Source: Nectonema munidae
Taxonomy: Eukaryota > Nematomorpha > Nectonematoida > Nectonematidae
Assembly (NCBI GenBank): GCA_030549495.1
Contig: JAUIRK010000951.1
Span: 248,001 to 312,000, forward strand
Reading direction: 5' to 3'
DNA length: 64,000 bases
Position numbers and translations under genes: made by a program. Positions within the stretch are counted from its first letter, which is position 1. Each line of letters opens with the position of its first letter. Positions 1 to 11,665 of this stretch are shown in pieces. Under the pieces are notes generated by a model. The model saw only the letters and a program-made list of their open reading frames with translations. It searched no databases and was not told where the DNA came from.

Positions 1-2701
1 CAACTCTAAATAATCGTACTAAATATAACGCTAAATCTTACTTCCAACTTCGCCCACTCCATATACTCAAAAAAAATGAAACTTTTTTTTCATTATTAAA
101 ACGTCTTCAGACCAGATAGATGTCAATTAAATGATGCCACCTTTGTAACTTTAATGTTTGTTAGATGCAACACAAACAATAGCATAAGCCATTAGATGCA
201 ATGAAAGCTTAATAGAATTGAAATGTGTATGTGATGGAAATGGAAATAAAGATGAAGAGAAAAAAGGAAAACCAAAACAAAGATGGCCTAGAATGATCTG
301 AAAGTCTAGAATAGAAGTTAATGGAAGAAGGGCGTCAATATCATCGACCCCACATAAAAGTAGGAAAAGATGGAGTGAAAAAAGAAGGACACAATGGCCC
401 TGGTTTTCTCTTCCTTATTTGCTGAAATCAAAGCACATGCTTGTTTCAAGCATGCATTGTGAGTGTAGTATTTTATTTTGTCTTACCTGTGAATACTTTT
501 TAAAGTGTTTGTATTTGTAATCGAAATAAACTCCTATAAAAAAATTTGTATTTGAGAAAGCTCAATGTTATTGTATTTGTATTTAAACTCCCAAATCTAT
601 TTGCCCCCAAATATGGTCTGCACCATATAATTTTTTACAACAATATTTTATCAAATATTTCCATATAAACGAATAAGTAATAATTTAGTGAAATATTTGT
701 TGTTTTTGTTTTATCAAAGCATGCGCTCTGGTTACAGTTACTATCAAAATGTCATCCTGTATATCTAATCGATTCCTGCACTACATAAGTGCATAAAAAC
801 GAGTAACCATAAACTCGTATACATTCAGTATTTGGCTCCCTCATCCCAAGTGGTATGTGTACTCCCGATAAAGAAGTTCTGGTCTGCTTCAAAACCATCC
901 GGGCACAATAGATTGAAGTATATTTTGATACTCTCAGATGCGATTTTTAAAAAAGTATTTATCCGCTGTCAAGATATTATCAAAGCTGATCCTTCGATCA
1001 TGTTTTAACTAAGATTAATGTAAGCGGAAATAAAGGAATGTTTTATTCGGGGGCTTCCATTATCAAAGTTAACCCTTTCGTGACAAATGTATTATATATG
1101 ATACATAAACAATTTTACCTTCGTCTGCTTTTTCAAATAGTTTTGTATATGAATCTTCTGCTTTTTAATATATGTCGTCTGATTTATCTGGTAATGAAAG
1201 GGTTAAGCGGTGCAATAAACGAGATATACTAATTATTTTACCTCACAGTTAGATGTGAGTAATAGGCATTGATGCAACCTATACACCAGAATATACGGTA
1301 CATGAATTCAGATAAGCATATAAATAGTTTGCTTACGCTGTCTTTACATACACTATGGCACAAAAAATAAAAGCATTGAGGTTTGAGTGATGTTCACCTG
1401 AAGCTTATCAATGATTTGACGCAATAAACCGTCTAATTACAAATCATCGACACCAAAGCAATGTCAAACATACGGTCAACAGGCCTAACACCAGTCTTGA
1501 CATATTTTGAGTAGCCTCATCGGGTTGTTTTCTTTATTGTAAAATGCGATGAAGTCAAAATATTATCTTTAGAATATAGATTTTGTTGGTAAATTTACAA
1601 TATGATTGTCATTTATACCAAATGAGGTTCATGAATTTAATGAAATGAAGCTAATATTCATCCAACTTTTTTGATCTTTATTTCCTTCCAATATTAATAA
1701 TCTTTCTGAAGAATAATATAACCTCTATGGATTCCTGATGGAATTCTACCTAAAAGATATCTAATAAAAAAAGTTTCTTGAAGTAGATACAAAAACATTT
1801 TATCAATATTTGTGAAAAAATACATGAAGTTAGGATTTCTTGCTGCAAAATGTTTTCAGTTTTTTTGTTCCTACATATGCGAAGAGTTTTCTCTAATCAA
1901 CATCACTAAATCTTTATATTTCAGAAATACGTTGTAAAGGAATAAAGTTCAGTTTGAGTAGAAAGTTTTTGTAAAATAATTTAAACCGAATACTTTTGAA
2001 AAAATAATTTAGGATAAATTTAGTTTTTGAATGCTATTTTTAGGTTTAGATAAATAGAGGAAATGCATTGTAATTTATTGAATTATTCCATAGCTAATTT
2101 TACTACACTTATTTTAAGGATAAAATAATTAAGAATTAACATTATTCAACTGCATTGAATCACTAATTTACTGATAATATATCAAGCATACAAATAATGC
2201 AAGTTCACGTGTTGAAATCAAAACCTGCAGACAAAATTTCTTTCCCTTGAGGAACTAGATACTTTCCTTTTTTCCTACAAATGATCATATCTTCATCAAA
2301 ATTAAGGTAACTTTTTTATGATCTGTTGTTTTGATCAATATTATCTATCCACTCTTTGATCAAACTCAAAGTAAGGCTTTAGTTTTTTAAAATAATTTTC
2401 CACAATTTCTTCCTTCAAAAATTCAGTGTCAGACTAGTACTTATTTACGTTATAATTTACGTTATTTTATTTTGCTAATAAGGGTAGAAATGCGCTATAC
2501 ATTTTGAAACACCATCTGTGCTTAAAATGGTATGCAGATTATTATATATTTTTGACACAACTTGTTAAGTACTTAAGAATGCGAAAGCGTGGACTTCAAG
2601 AGATTGAGAAATAATGATGAATAAATGAAAATAAGCATTTTTTCCAAATAAAAAAGTATATTGGCCTACGATTCCCAGTAAATGTGAATAATACAACTTA
2701 C
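1..2701. other. AT-rich sequence without recognised genes (copy A)
   Basis: No protein family is recognisable. Short open frames exist but have the composition of random AT-rich sequence. A minus-strand stretch around 2205-2320 reads as an open frame ending in a possible donor (CAG then GTTTTG near 2225) and could be a second exon of the minus-strand candidate at 2702-2777, but it lacks a convincing acceptor. The same sequence recurs at 23309-26008. Confidence 0.5.
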
Positions 2702-2777
2702 ATATGCCTGACTTCTTACGAAGCTGTGCCGGGCTGAGATAACTCCCTTCATCCTTTTCGATGAAGTATTCCACCAT
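2702..2777 (-). CDS. Possible first coding exon of an unrecognised minus-strand gene (copy A)
   Basis: On the minus strand an ATG at 2777 opens a 76-nt stretch of clearly higher G+C than its surroundings. It encodes a peptide beginning MVEYFIEKDEGSYLSPAQL and runs into a consensus donor (ATAT then GTAAGT) at 2702/2701. It lies head to head with the POLR1D-like gene, about 470 bp from that gene's start codon, so a shared promoter is conceivable. In copy B the one coding change seen is Ile to Val. I do not recognise the protein and no downstream exon is secure. It could be a chance open frame. Confidence 0.3.
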
Positions 2778-3247
2778 ATACTACTCTAACATAATGGTGA
2801 AAGTATGCTGGTACATAAGTTCATCCATAATAACAAGGTTGCTAGACTTGATAATGAGGACACCTTGCTACTGTGGACACTTATGCACGTTCTAAAAACG
2901 TTTGCAGTTAATTAGCTTTACTACACTTTAATTCGTTGATAAAATAACTTTTATTTATTTAAGCTAGATTTGATTGAAAATATAGAAAGTGAAAATTGCA
3001 ATCAATAACTACTTAAAAATTGTAATCAACAATTTTTTTCAATGAAATATTATTATAATTATTTTATTTTTTATAAAATACCTATTTCTAAAGTAGGGCA
3101 GCCAATTCCCCTCTAAATAATCTCCTGATGGTATACTATAAATATAATTGTTTTTTTGTGTCGAAATGTTATATTGTTTCTTGAAGTCTTTTCGAGAATA
3201 GGAATTATTTTATTCATCAACACTTTTTCTTTTTAGTTGACCTACAA

Positions 3248-3715
3248 ATGACTACTGAAAGTCAGCTCAACACTCTTGCCATCGATGAAATCCTAAAAGA
3301 AACCATTAAGAGAAAGAGATTATCAGAGTCCGTTGGCGCTTCAGCATGGAATACTCCTTTACTCACGGTGAACAAGCGCTATTTCAAGCGTCAAATGGAA
3401 TCCACTCTCTACCATAATAAAGCTCTAAGTCATAAAACGAGCGGCAATACCAAAAAAATGGCTGCCAAATGCCGTGTCCCAAGATCTAGACTTTTTCAGT
3501 CTGCCATTGCTTCGTTTAAAGCGCAAAAAAGTGTTGTCAGTGTGAAAGATTCCACCGCCAAACGCAAGGCATCGGAAGAGTCGTGTCAACGTCAAATATC
3601 TAAGAAGGAGTTGCCAAGCAAGGTTTATTACGAAAAAATGTTCTTTTCAAATTTATCAAATACACAAAAGAATGAAAATAAAAAGAAAGAAAATAAAATC
3701 AAGAATAAACGATGA
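3248..3715 (+). CDS. POLR1D: POLR1D isoform 2-like protein (copy A)
   Basis: A 155-residue, highly basic protein. Residues ~10-55 match the conserved N-terminal block of the short POLR1D isoform 2 family as I recall it: an AIDEILKE segment, a K/R-rich stretch with SESVG, a tryptophan, then NKRYFKRQ and a TL motif, in the same order and spacing as the human protein's AIEELLKE, GW and NKRFL. The remainder is lysine- and serine-rich, low in complexity and ends in a K/N-rich tail. The family is associated with the POLR1D locus; its molecular role is poorly understood, and it lacks the RPAC2 dimerisation fold of isoform 1. A pyrimidine-rich tract ending TTTTTAG just upstream (about 3225-3236) looks like a splice acceptor, so a 5' non-coding exon is likely. 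An intact duplicate lies at 26556-27023. The alternative is an unrelated basic nuclear protein. Confidence 0.6.
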   Translation: MTTESQLNTLAIDEILKETIKRKRLSESVGASAWNTPLLTVNKRYFKRQMESTLYHNKALSHKTSGNTKKMAAKCRVPRSRLFQSAIASFKAQKSVVSVKDSTAKRKASEESCQRQISKKELPSKVYYEKMFFSNLSNTQKNENKKKENKIKNKR

Positions 3716-4690
3716 ATTTTCTGCACTTTTTTCTTTCACCGACTGATTCTCTTATCTAAAATGCAGACATTAACATTTTTATTCAAAAAAATTGTGGCCA
3801 CATTCACATCTCTACCCTCCTTTTAAGCTAAAGGGACGGTTTCTTTTTCGACATATTGCTTGTTATCTAAACGAAAAAGGATCTTTTTCAAGACTCTGGT
3901 ATTTTGTGGACAGTGATTAAATTGTTCTGTGATTACAGCATTACTACAGCTTCAAGAACATTTCTTCAAATTCAGGCAAAATTCTTGTCCTCGATTTTAT
4001 TCATAATTTTGGTGACATCACTTGAAACCTCTGAATTGGATTCAAACATACTAAAAAATTTGGGACATTAAAAGATTTTAAATAAATGATACATTTTCAA
4101 CATTTTTTAATGGGCCCTCTGCATAGTCGTATAGGAGCTGAGAAGCCTTGCAGTGTTTTTACTCAAAAAGATTGATAAAAATTATGGGAATATTGGAAAA
4201 CTGTGTAAATTTCAAAATATATATTTACTTCAAAATAATAACATAAAAAGTAAGAAATTGAAAAGGGTCATAAAAAAAGTACAAATTTAACCACATCTAT
4301 AAAATTTTAAAATGTTTTATAATGTATCTTTTATAAATTTTACACGTTTTTTGGTTTAATTTAAGGATCACATGAAGAAAAAGAATTCAGAGACTTTAGG
4401 GTCGTTGTTCTTCATAAGTACGCTCTTAGCTGTTTTTCTTCTCATAACAGTTTAGGGGTGTTTATTCTTTATAAGAACAATTTGGGGTATTTTTTCTTTA
4501 TAAGTTAAGTTTTTTTGGAAAACTTGTTCATAAAAACTGTTTTCAATCTTTTTATATGAGAATAAAAGTCAATTCAATATTGTTTCATTTTGATAGTGAA
4601 ATTTGTTGGCTATTTTATGCTTTATATCTACAGCATTGAGGGACTACATACATAATTACTTCCTATCTAATATAGTAAGGTGTTAGTCTT
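3716..4690. other. AT-rich spacer downstream of the POLR1D-like gene (copy A)
   Basis: No recognised gene or repeat. A short minus-strand frame near 3990-4070 reads as a plausible peptide of about 25 codons but nothing identifies it. Homologous to 27024-27998. Confidence 0.4.
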
Positions 4691-5319
4691 TCACACCTGT
4701 TGGGTGGAATTCCACCCATTAAGTTTTTATTACAAAAATCTTTCTCATGAAGTAGCTAGAAAGTATTTTTATAAACTTATAAGTTTTTTATGAAAATATA
4801 AATAATGATGATTTTTTTGATTATTTTTATCGCGTTTATGTGTTTTTTTTTAAATTATTCACCTCTTATAAACAGAGAAATAATTTTTTAAAAATACATT
4901 TTCAAATTTTTTTTTTTTTAAATTCTAATATTTGAACTTTATTTCTCCATATATTTTTAAGTTCCATCTTGCTAATAATATAAATATTCTGAGCAAAAAC
5001 AGTTTTACCTTGTAGTTATATTCATTTGATTTTTGTTTGGGATTCCACCCAAAAGGAGTCATAGGTCGCCTAGCTTAGGTATAATGCTAAACATAAGTGA
5101 GTATTTTCAAGTTTCTCTAACATAAATTTTTGCTTTCGATTCATTATTCCATCAAAGCATATTATACATGTACATGTTTTCGATATGTTTTCATGTGCTC
5201 ATCTTTTCTTTGGTGAGATATAATGAATAATGCAGCTGTCTCTTTTCTTTTTTCTAATGTCACAACTTCATTCATTCTCAATTTTTTTTTCTTACAGATC
5301 TTTAATTAATTTTTAAAAC

Positions 5320-8197
5320 ATGCCACGCATACGCCAAAGAGAATACCAATTGTCCAACGATGAATTGCTTCAAATTTTAGACTCTGCAGACAGTGATGAA
5401 GAGGGTCTTTTTGACTTGGATGAAGAGGATGTAAGCTTTCTAGAAGAATCGATTCCTCAGTCTGGTGAGAATCCCAAGACTATTCAAATTTTGGATCCTC
5501 TTGTTGAAGTTGATACACAACCGACTCCTGAATTGACAATTGAAAACAGAAAGTGGACAAGGAACTTTCCTACAATTTTACACTCTGGCGGATCGCAGCA
5601 AAATAGAGAATGGGGTTATGAAGATATCCCAAACCCTTTTGAAGTCTTTCATGATGTGTGCAAACTTGATGAATTGATTGATAAGATATTAATTCCCCAA
5701 AGCAAAGTATACATGTTTCAGAAAAGAATTCCTTTTGAAGTTGATAAAGAAGAAATGAAAGCATTCATTGGCATAAATATAATGATGTCTTATCATGTTT
5801 TGCCAGAATTCCGCGATTATGTTTCTAATGATCCTGATTTGAGAGTACAACCAATTGCTGAGACGATGACTAGAGATAGAATGTACGCAATCAGAAGAGC
5901 TTTGCACTTTTCTGACAACAACAAAGCGCTTGCCAGTCTGCAAAATCCTTCTTATGACAGAGCATGGAAAATAAGACCTATAATAGATCATTTCAATGCT
6001 GCTTTTCAAAATGACATGGAACCAACTTTTGAGCAAGTTATTGATGAACGAATGGTTAAATTCAAAGGGCAGAGTTTGATGAAACAATAGATGGAAGATA
6101 AACCTATTCAAAGAGGTTCCAAGCATTGGTGCAGAAATGATGCAAGAAGTGGTTATTTATTTGAATTTGACATCTATGTTGGTAGAAAATCTAGTGCAAC
6201 CGAAGTTGGTTTATCTGATAGCGTAGTCATGCAATTGACAAAATCATTGTCAAACTCAGGCTGTCATTTGTTTTTTGACAATTTCTATACATCACCTGCT
6301 TTAGTATACCGTCTTATGACAGAGCATAACATATTTGCATGCGGTACTGTAAGACTAAATAGAAAAGGACTTCCAAAAGATCTAAAGTTGAATAAAGAAT
6401 TAAAAAAGGGTGAAATCGAAGCAAGATTCTATAATGGGATGTCCTTGGTGAAATGGCTAGATACAAAAATTGTCATGATGTTATCAACTATTGACTCAGG
6501 AGCTGAAACAAACATGGTTTCTGTGAAGCGTAGGAAAAAAGGGAAAACCAGGTAAAGTCAATATTCAAGTACCTGCAATGGTTCGATGTTATAACAAGTT
6601 TATGCGAGGAAATGACCTTCTAGATCAACAAACCAGTGTTTATACATTTGATAGAAAAAGCCCTGGAATATATTATTGCAGACCATTTTGGGATTACATC
6701 AATATTGGCATTGTAAGTTCTTTCATTGTTTACCGAAAAATTAAAAAAAAAAGTTTTCGATAAACAAGAAAAGTCTATAAAAACGCAAAGAGAGTTTAGA
6801 AGAGAATTAGCTCTTTCCCTCATTGGAATTTTTTCATCCAGAAAAAAGCAAACTCATTTATACAAAAACCTTACAATTTAGAAAGACATAGAATCCATTA
6901 TGCTGAGAAACATGGACGATGCAAACAGTGTTATGACCAGGGCGAGTAAAAGTCAATAAAGGCAACTTTTATTTCGGTTTAGCAAAAACTCTTTGAAGAA
7001 GATCTTTACTTGTTTAGTCTAAAAAATTTTGAACTAATTTCAAATTTTTAAGTCAATTAAAGTCAATTTTTCGAGTTTAGGTCAATAAAGTCAATTTTTA
7101 TATTTAAGACTTTTTGATTCAATGTGCCTAAAATTGTTATAAGCGATAAATACAAGATTTCTTCTTTATATCAACACTTCCACAATAGTTGGGCTTTTTT
7201 TATCTAATAAAAGGTTTTACTGTAAAGTTTGCCTGACTGACGTTAAACATGAAGAAGTTTTTGTAGGACAAATTTTTTTTGTTGACAAACGCGGTTACAT
7301 ACGATATATCCGCTGCAGAAGTTAGGGAATTTTATTCCCTAACTTTTTTATCATTTCATGTTTTTCACAAGTTTACTTTAAAAGTTAAGTTATCCTGCAA
7401 AATTATAGATTACCGGCATTAAATCATTCAAAATTAGTAATAGAAAAAGACGTTCTCTTTTCAAACCTATCGGCAACACTTCAGTTCCAATTGTAACGAA
7501 ATTGACAAATTGGTTGCAAGCAGCAAAATATTTTCATTAAAATCTTCTAGCAGTGAAGAAATTAATGATGGAATTTTATTGCCAAATTTCAAGAAATTGT
7601 TAAAAAAGAAAATCTGTGTCAAAACTTGCTAACAATAATTAGAGAATATTCACGATTCATTGATTTAGTAGGAAAAGGTCAACATAGAGACTTTTTCAGT
7701 CGAAGATGCCTTCACTTGTTTCAACTTTATTTCACTTAAGACGAATGTGGCGTTAAAAGTTATCTTGAAAATAGATTCAAATAAAATGAAATCAATAAAA
7801 TCATGAATATGGAAAACTCTCAAATGTCTCGCAGTACTTATCCCAAATTACAAAATTGTCAATTTTAACTTTAGGAGTAGAAAGATCTTTTTCTAAACTG
7901 GAAAAACTACTTGAAAATGATAGAATTTTAAATCAGAAAATGTCATTAATTATATGTTGTTGTATTAAAAAGTCATGGATTCTTTGAAATAATTTTCAAT
8001 ACTTTCTCTAAAGTGTTCATAGTTGTTCAATTCAATGAAACTTTAAAAAGTCAATAAAGTCATTTTTTTTCTGAGTAAAAGTCAATTTTTTCCAATTTTT
8101 TGGGTCAATTTTTCCTCGCCCTGGTTATGACAAAGAAAAAAATGACCATAAAGGATTTATTAAGTGCTTAAATTGTGACGTTTATATGTCTCAATAA
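5320..8197 (+). pseudogene. piggyBac transposase pB1 (copy A)
   Basis: DDE_Tnp_1_7-type transposase. The acidic N-terminus (~residues 1-75, D/E-rich) and the catalytic fold up to 6555 are in one frame except for a TAG at 6088-6090, between FKGQSLMKQ and MEDKPIQRG, where relatives usually have an aromatic residue. All three catalytic aspartates are recognisable: IDERMVKFKG, FFDNFYTSP and GNDLLDQ. The frame shifts near 6540 in an A/G run, so the GNDLLDQ part (from 6578) is in another frame, with further shifts after 6760. The C-terminal Cys-rich ribbon (HGRCKQC ... CLNCDVYMSQ, stop at 8195-8197) is split by the hAT insertion at 6938-8123. A cttacag acceptor-like site precedes the ATG by about 22 nt. 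Non-functional as it stands. Confidence 0.85.
6938..8123 (+). mobile_element. hAT element inserted in pB1 (copy A), decayed
   Basis: An 1186-bp element bounded by CAGGGCGAG and its complement CTCGCCCTG, flanked by a perfect 8-bp target duplication GTTATGAC (6930-6937 and 8124-8131), the signature of hAT transposons. Near the right end the plus strand still encodes a hAT dimerisation-like stretch, GVERSFSKLEKLL, and nearer the left a short Cys-containing segment (FYCKVCLTDVKH) resembles a zinc-finger remnant. No long frame survives. A perfect hairpin GTTAGGGAA...TTCCCTAAC lies near 7321-7345. The insertion split the last codons of the pB1 transposase. Confidence 0.9.
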
Positions 8198-8931
8198 AAA
8201 TCAAAATTGCTGGGAAAAATATCATGAATAAAGAAATTTTAAACTTACTTTTTGTGAAAAAATTTTTTTCACCATCAAAAATATTTTTTATTACATAAAA
8301 ATAAAGCATTTTTTATTACCTTTTTATAATTTTTTACTTTAAAATAAGTAAATGGAGTTATTTAAGCAAACTTTGTATAAAATAATTAAGTTTTGATCTT
8401 TTAAAAAAAAAGTACAAATACTCAATCATACTTTCCTTACCAAATAAAGTTCAACTTTTCAGACCTGGTGGGTGGGATTCCACCCAAAATTTTTAAATAT
8501 TTTTTTCCTTAAATAAAAAAGAAAATTGATAAAATTATTTATAAAATATGTTTAACTAATGCCTAACAATCTACTTATAATAATTTTCCTAAAAAAATTA
8601 AGAGGTAATTTTTTAGGACTGAAAGATAGTGTTTTATTAAGAATTCAAGCTATTTTGTACCCAAGTGCTTGGACACGGGAGACAACACCTCATAATTTTT
8701 ATTCAGTATCCTCCTAAATTTCAAAAGAATGAAGACGTGCCACAATTTCTGATATTTTTATTCACTATCAATTACATATTATTAATTATTACCATTGAAT
8801 TTAATTGGATACTTTTTTAAAGTTTACTCCGTGTATGATTTGATGTACTGACTTTGGAGAGAACTGTCTAAAAGCATTTTGTTTAGATTTTCCAGTGTAT
8901 TGAATTTGATACTTGTATTTTTGAAAAGGAA

Positions 8932-9420
8932 CAGGGGCGCACAGCCTCAAAATTATTGGGGGGGGGGCGAAATTTTTTTTTTGTAATTTTCAAAATTACT
9001 GGTCTGCAAATACCACGGGAGACCAAATATTCAAGCAATCCTTTAAAATAGAATGTATTCAGCGCATACCTAAATTATATTTTTTTGAAAATTGGTGAAA
9101 TTTAAATACTATACTTCCAGCGAAAATATTTTAATTAAATTTGCTAGTTTAAAAAAATCCAAAATTGTTCGGGGGGGGGGGGGGGCGAATAGGCTTTTCA
9201 TTTGAAAATAAAGTAGTCTATCAGGCACATTACAGGAATTGATGAAAGGATATTTGATTGATAGAGGAAACAACTGAAAACAAATAAAGGAAGGTTGGAG
9301 AGTTTTACATGAATGAATGTAGTCTGAAGGAAAAGAGTCTACTAGACACCCTGCGATGTTTATATGAAAAAATGTGATTGATTCAGGGGCGCACATCCTT
9401 GAAATTTTTGGAGGGGCAGA
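8932..9420 (+). repeat. Two direct hAT-like ends with poly-G tracts (copy A)
   Basis: The motif CAGGGGCGCACA occurs at 8932 and again at 9384 in the same orientation, each followed by a similar AT-rich then G-rich stretch. CAGGGGCGCA is typical of hAT-type termini, but no inverted partner is visible, so these look like solo or truncated ends. Long G runs (8961-8969 and about 9171-9185) lie between them and differ in length from copy B. Confidence 0.45.
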
Positions 9421-10160
9421 CTTTCAAACGTCTTCCAAAAAAGACAACAAATTTTTTTGAATTCCTACTCCTCTCTTGTCTATTCTATTTCATTTTTAAT
9501 TAAGCTTAATGTAAACTTTAACCCCCGCCCTATTAAGTTTAACGTGTTGAATGAGGACTTATATATAGCTCCTTCTTTCTCACTTCAAATAGATACGCAC
9601 CATCTCCAAATTATGTCTAGAAAAGGGGTAAAGGTATCAATTAACAATAAAAAAATTGGAAATTTATTGAATGAAAAAAATCATTCATTAATTTTCAGTT
9701 GTTCCTTCTTCCTAAAAATGTTTTATTGAGAAAAATAAATAAAAAAACATCCAAATTACATAACTTTTCTGAGGTAATTTCTATCAAAAATGTAAAACAG
9801 AACTAAAGTTAGAAAACTTGGGTATATGAATTTTTTCGTTCTTTTTAGTATATAAGAATAAGTGTAAGTTAGACTCTCAAAAAAGGGTATAAAATAAAGA
9901 TAAAATTGTGCAAACAAAAATCAAACAATAAATTAAGATTACATTACTTCATTTTTCTCAGCATTCAAAAATAGTTTAAAAGCTAAATTGGTGCAAGCTA
10001 CAAAAATCTACAAAAAGTAAAATAACTTTTAACATTTTGCAATGATTTGTCTTTTATAATAACTTTTAAGGAAAAAAAGTCTATCAGAAAAAGTTATAGA
10101 GCTTCAACAAAAACTAAAAAATTTTACAGCAAGTTTTTTGAAAACTAATTTTATGTATCC
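9421..10160. other. AT-rich non-coding sequence (copy A)
   Basis: No gene, tRNA or repeat unit recognised. It aligns with about 32757-33400 in copy B with many one- to four-base indels, noticeably more than in the first 8.6 kb. Confidence 0.4.
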
Positions 10161-10168
10161 CCTACAGC

Positions 10169-10474
10169 AGCGTTTTTCAAACTTTTTTTACTGCGACCCA
10201 TAGCAAGAAGCACAGTTTGCATCGCGACCCATAATACTTAGGTGTAATAATACAAACTCTGATCACTACGTTCATTTATTCAGCATAGACAATTTATATG
10301 TATATTTTTTTCATGATCTGCATATTGTTTTATTTATTTATATGAATAAAATATTATCACTTTTAGATTATCTTCACTTTACTCTTCCTGGATTTCCTTT
10401 CTTTTTTGTCAAGGCCCATTTTATTTTTCACGCGACCTACTGAAGGGTCGGGACCCACAGTTTGAAAAACGCTG
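10169..10474 (+). mobile_element. hAT MITE
   Basis: A 306-bp non-autonomous element with terminal inverted repeats CAGCGTTTTTCAAACT / AGTTTGAAAAACGCTG and a perfect 8-bp target duplication CCCTACAG (10161-10168 and 10475-10482). The interior has no coding potential and contains the 'GCGACCC' words seen in many animal hAT MITEs. Absent from copy B because the surrounding segment is deleted there. Confidence 0.9.
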
Positions 10475-10484
10475 CCCTACAGCA

Positions 10485-10640
10485 TACTCTATGGGTGGCA
10501 TGGCAGGTTGGTTGAGATGATGGACTCAGCACGGAAGCCTCTGGATTCGATTCCTCATCGATACCAATTTGTTCATAGTTTGAAATAAGCGGTACACCAG
10601 TGCCTTGTCAATGAAAACACACCCACGGTACCTTTACCCT
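10485..10640 (+). mobile_element. tRNA-derived SINE (plus orientation)
   Basis: A tRNA-like head with a box-B-like GGATTCGATTCC is followed by a body ending GCCTTGTCAATGAAAACAC...CCCACGGTACCTTTA. The same body recurs at 46655-46730, 55926-56092 and 62122-62255, which defines a SINE family in this genome. Only the 3' end of this copy survives in copy B (near 33402), showing that the difference is a deletion in B. Confidence 0.65.
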
Positions 10641-11665
10641 ACCTTTTACTCAAAATTGAAAAATTTGCTACATAATTAACATACGAGAGAAAGGAGACAA
10701 AATAAACAAATAAAGCAAATTTCACTATTTTAAAATGAAAGTGTCTGTTCTCAGAATAATTTCAAAATAATAGGAGGCATAAAAAATCAAATAGTTTATT
10801 TGATATTTTCAAGTTTTTATAAGCTGCAAAAGCCAACGTTGAAGTAGCTAACCTTTATAGGGTGATTTGGTAACGCTTGTATTTTTTACATTTTGTAAGG
10901 AATCATAGTATACAAAAAATGTTTAATCACTTTTCATAAAATTATTTAAGTCTAAGAACACAAAATCATTAAAAAAACTATTTAAACAAACATAAATCAT
11001 AAAAATCATAGTATACGTGAACAAGAAAATCATTGCGTTTTTTTGACTATTTCTGTCTACAAATAAAATTCTGGCAGTTGTCATAAATAGATCAAGTACG
11101 TTTTTAATAACTGTATAATAATCAACAAATTTTCCAAAAAAAATGATTTAATTAATTATACAGTGTTACTTACAAAATTTAACAATCGAACATTATAAAA
11201 AATATCTCTGATCAAATATTAAACAAATAGAGTATTTTTGCTTTGAATAGCTAGTCAAAATATCCATTCCCAAATAGCTATTTAAAAAAATTTCTTAACT
11301 TGAAAAAATTAAAGTTTTCAAATGTTATAAAATGTAATAAACGTACTGATAAAGATTAAGTGACCTTTGTTTTGAAAAAATTTTTTAACGCGAGTCTGAC
11401 AATATTCATTGATATAAAATTGAAACAATTGAAAACTATTTTTCTCTCATTTAAAAACAAATTTTCATTTTTGCAAAATGTTTGGTGTAGTTAGGTGGGT
11501 AGGTAATGAGATTTCGAAGCACAATCCGAACGATATGCTTGCAGTGCTCTGTTTCTTGGAAATTGAGAAGCTGGAAGGAATTAAAGTTCTTCAACAAGAA
11601 AATAAAAAGAGTAGAATCAAACAAAGATTATATATGAAGCTGGGTGAAACAGAAATGTTTCAATA
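10641..11665. other. AT-rich non-coding sequence (copy A)
   Basis: No gene recognised. The TTAA at about 10677-10680 is the site used by pB4 in copy B, and the run near 10920-10930 (aatcacttttcataaa) is the empty site of the LINE inserted in copy B. These make copy A the reference for both insertions. Confidence 0.6.

Larger units (their letters stand above)
4690..8490 (+). mobile_element. piggyBac element pB1 (copy A), broken, with nested hAT
   Basis: A piggyBac-family DNA transposon defined by its transposase at 5320-8197. Palindromic hairpins of the form GGGTGG-AATT-CCACCC lie at 4701-4718 and 8469-8486, with a shorter relative at 5036-5053. They resemble the subterminal palindromes usual in piggyBac-like elements, so the ends are probably just outside them. 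The first and third hairpins are in direct orientation and I could not pin down terminal inverted repeats or flanking TTAA, so the element limits are approximate. A 1186-bp hAT element sits inside it. Confidence 0.6.

Noticed and set aside
1038-1232. 64-codon open frame, repeated at 24345-24539
   Set aside because: Identical in both copies only because of the duplication. Its composition is that of AT-rich non-coding DNA and no family is recognisable.
6088-6090. Programmed stop-codon read-through in pB1 transposase
   Set aside because: The same frame is also broken further on (near 6540 and by the hAT), so a plain inactivating mutation is the simpler reading.
5570-6126. Minus-strand frames within pB1
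   Set aside because: Antisense shadows of the transposase frame; no independent similarity.
9157-9190. Long poly-G runs as regulatory G-quadruplexes
   Set aside because: Run lengths differ between copies and lie in hAT-like debris. They behave as unstable simple sequence.
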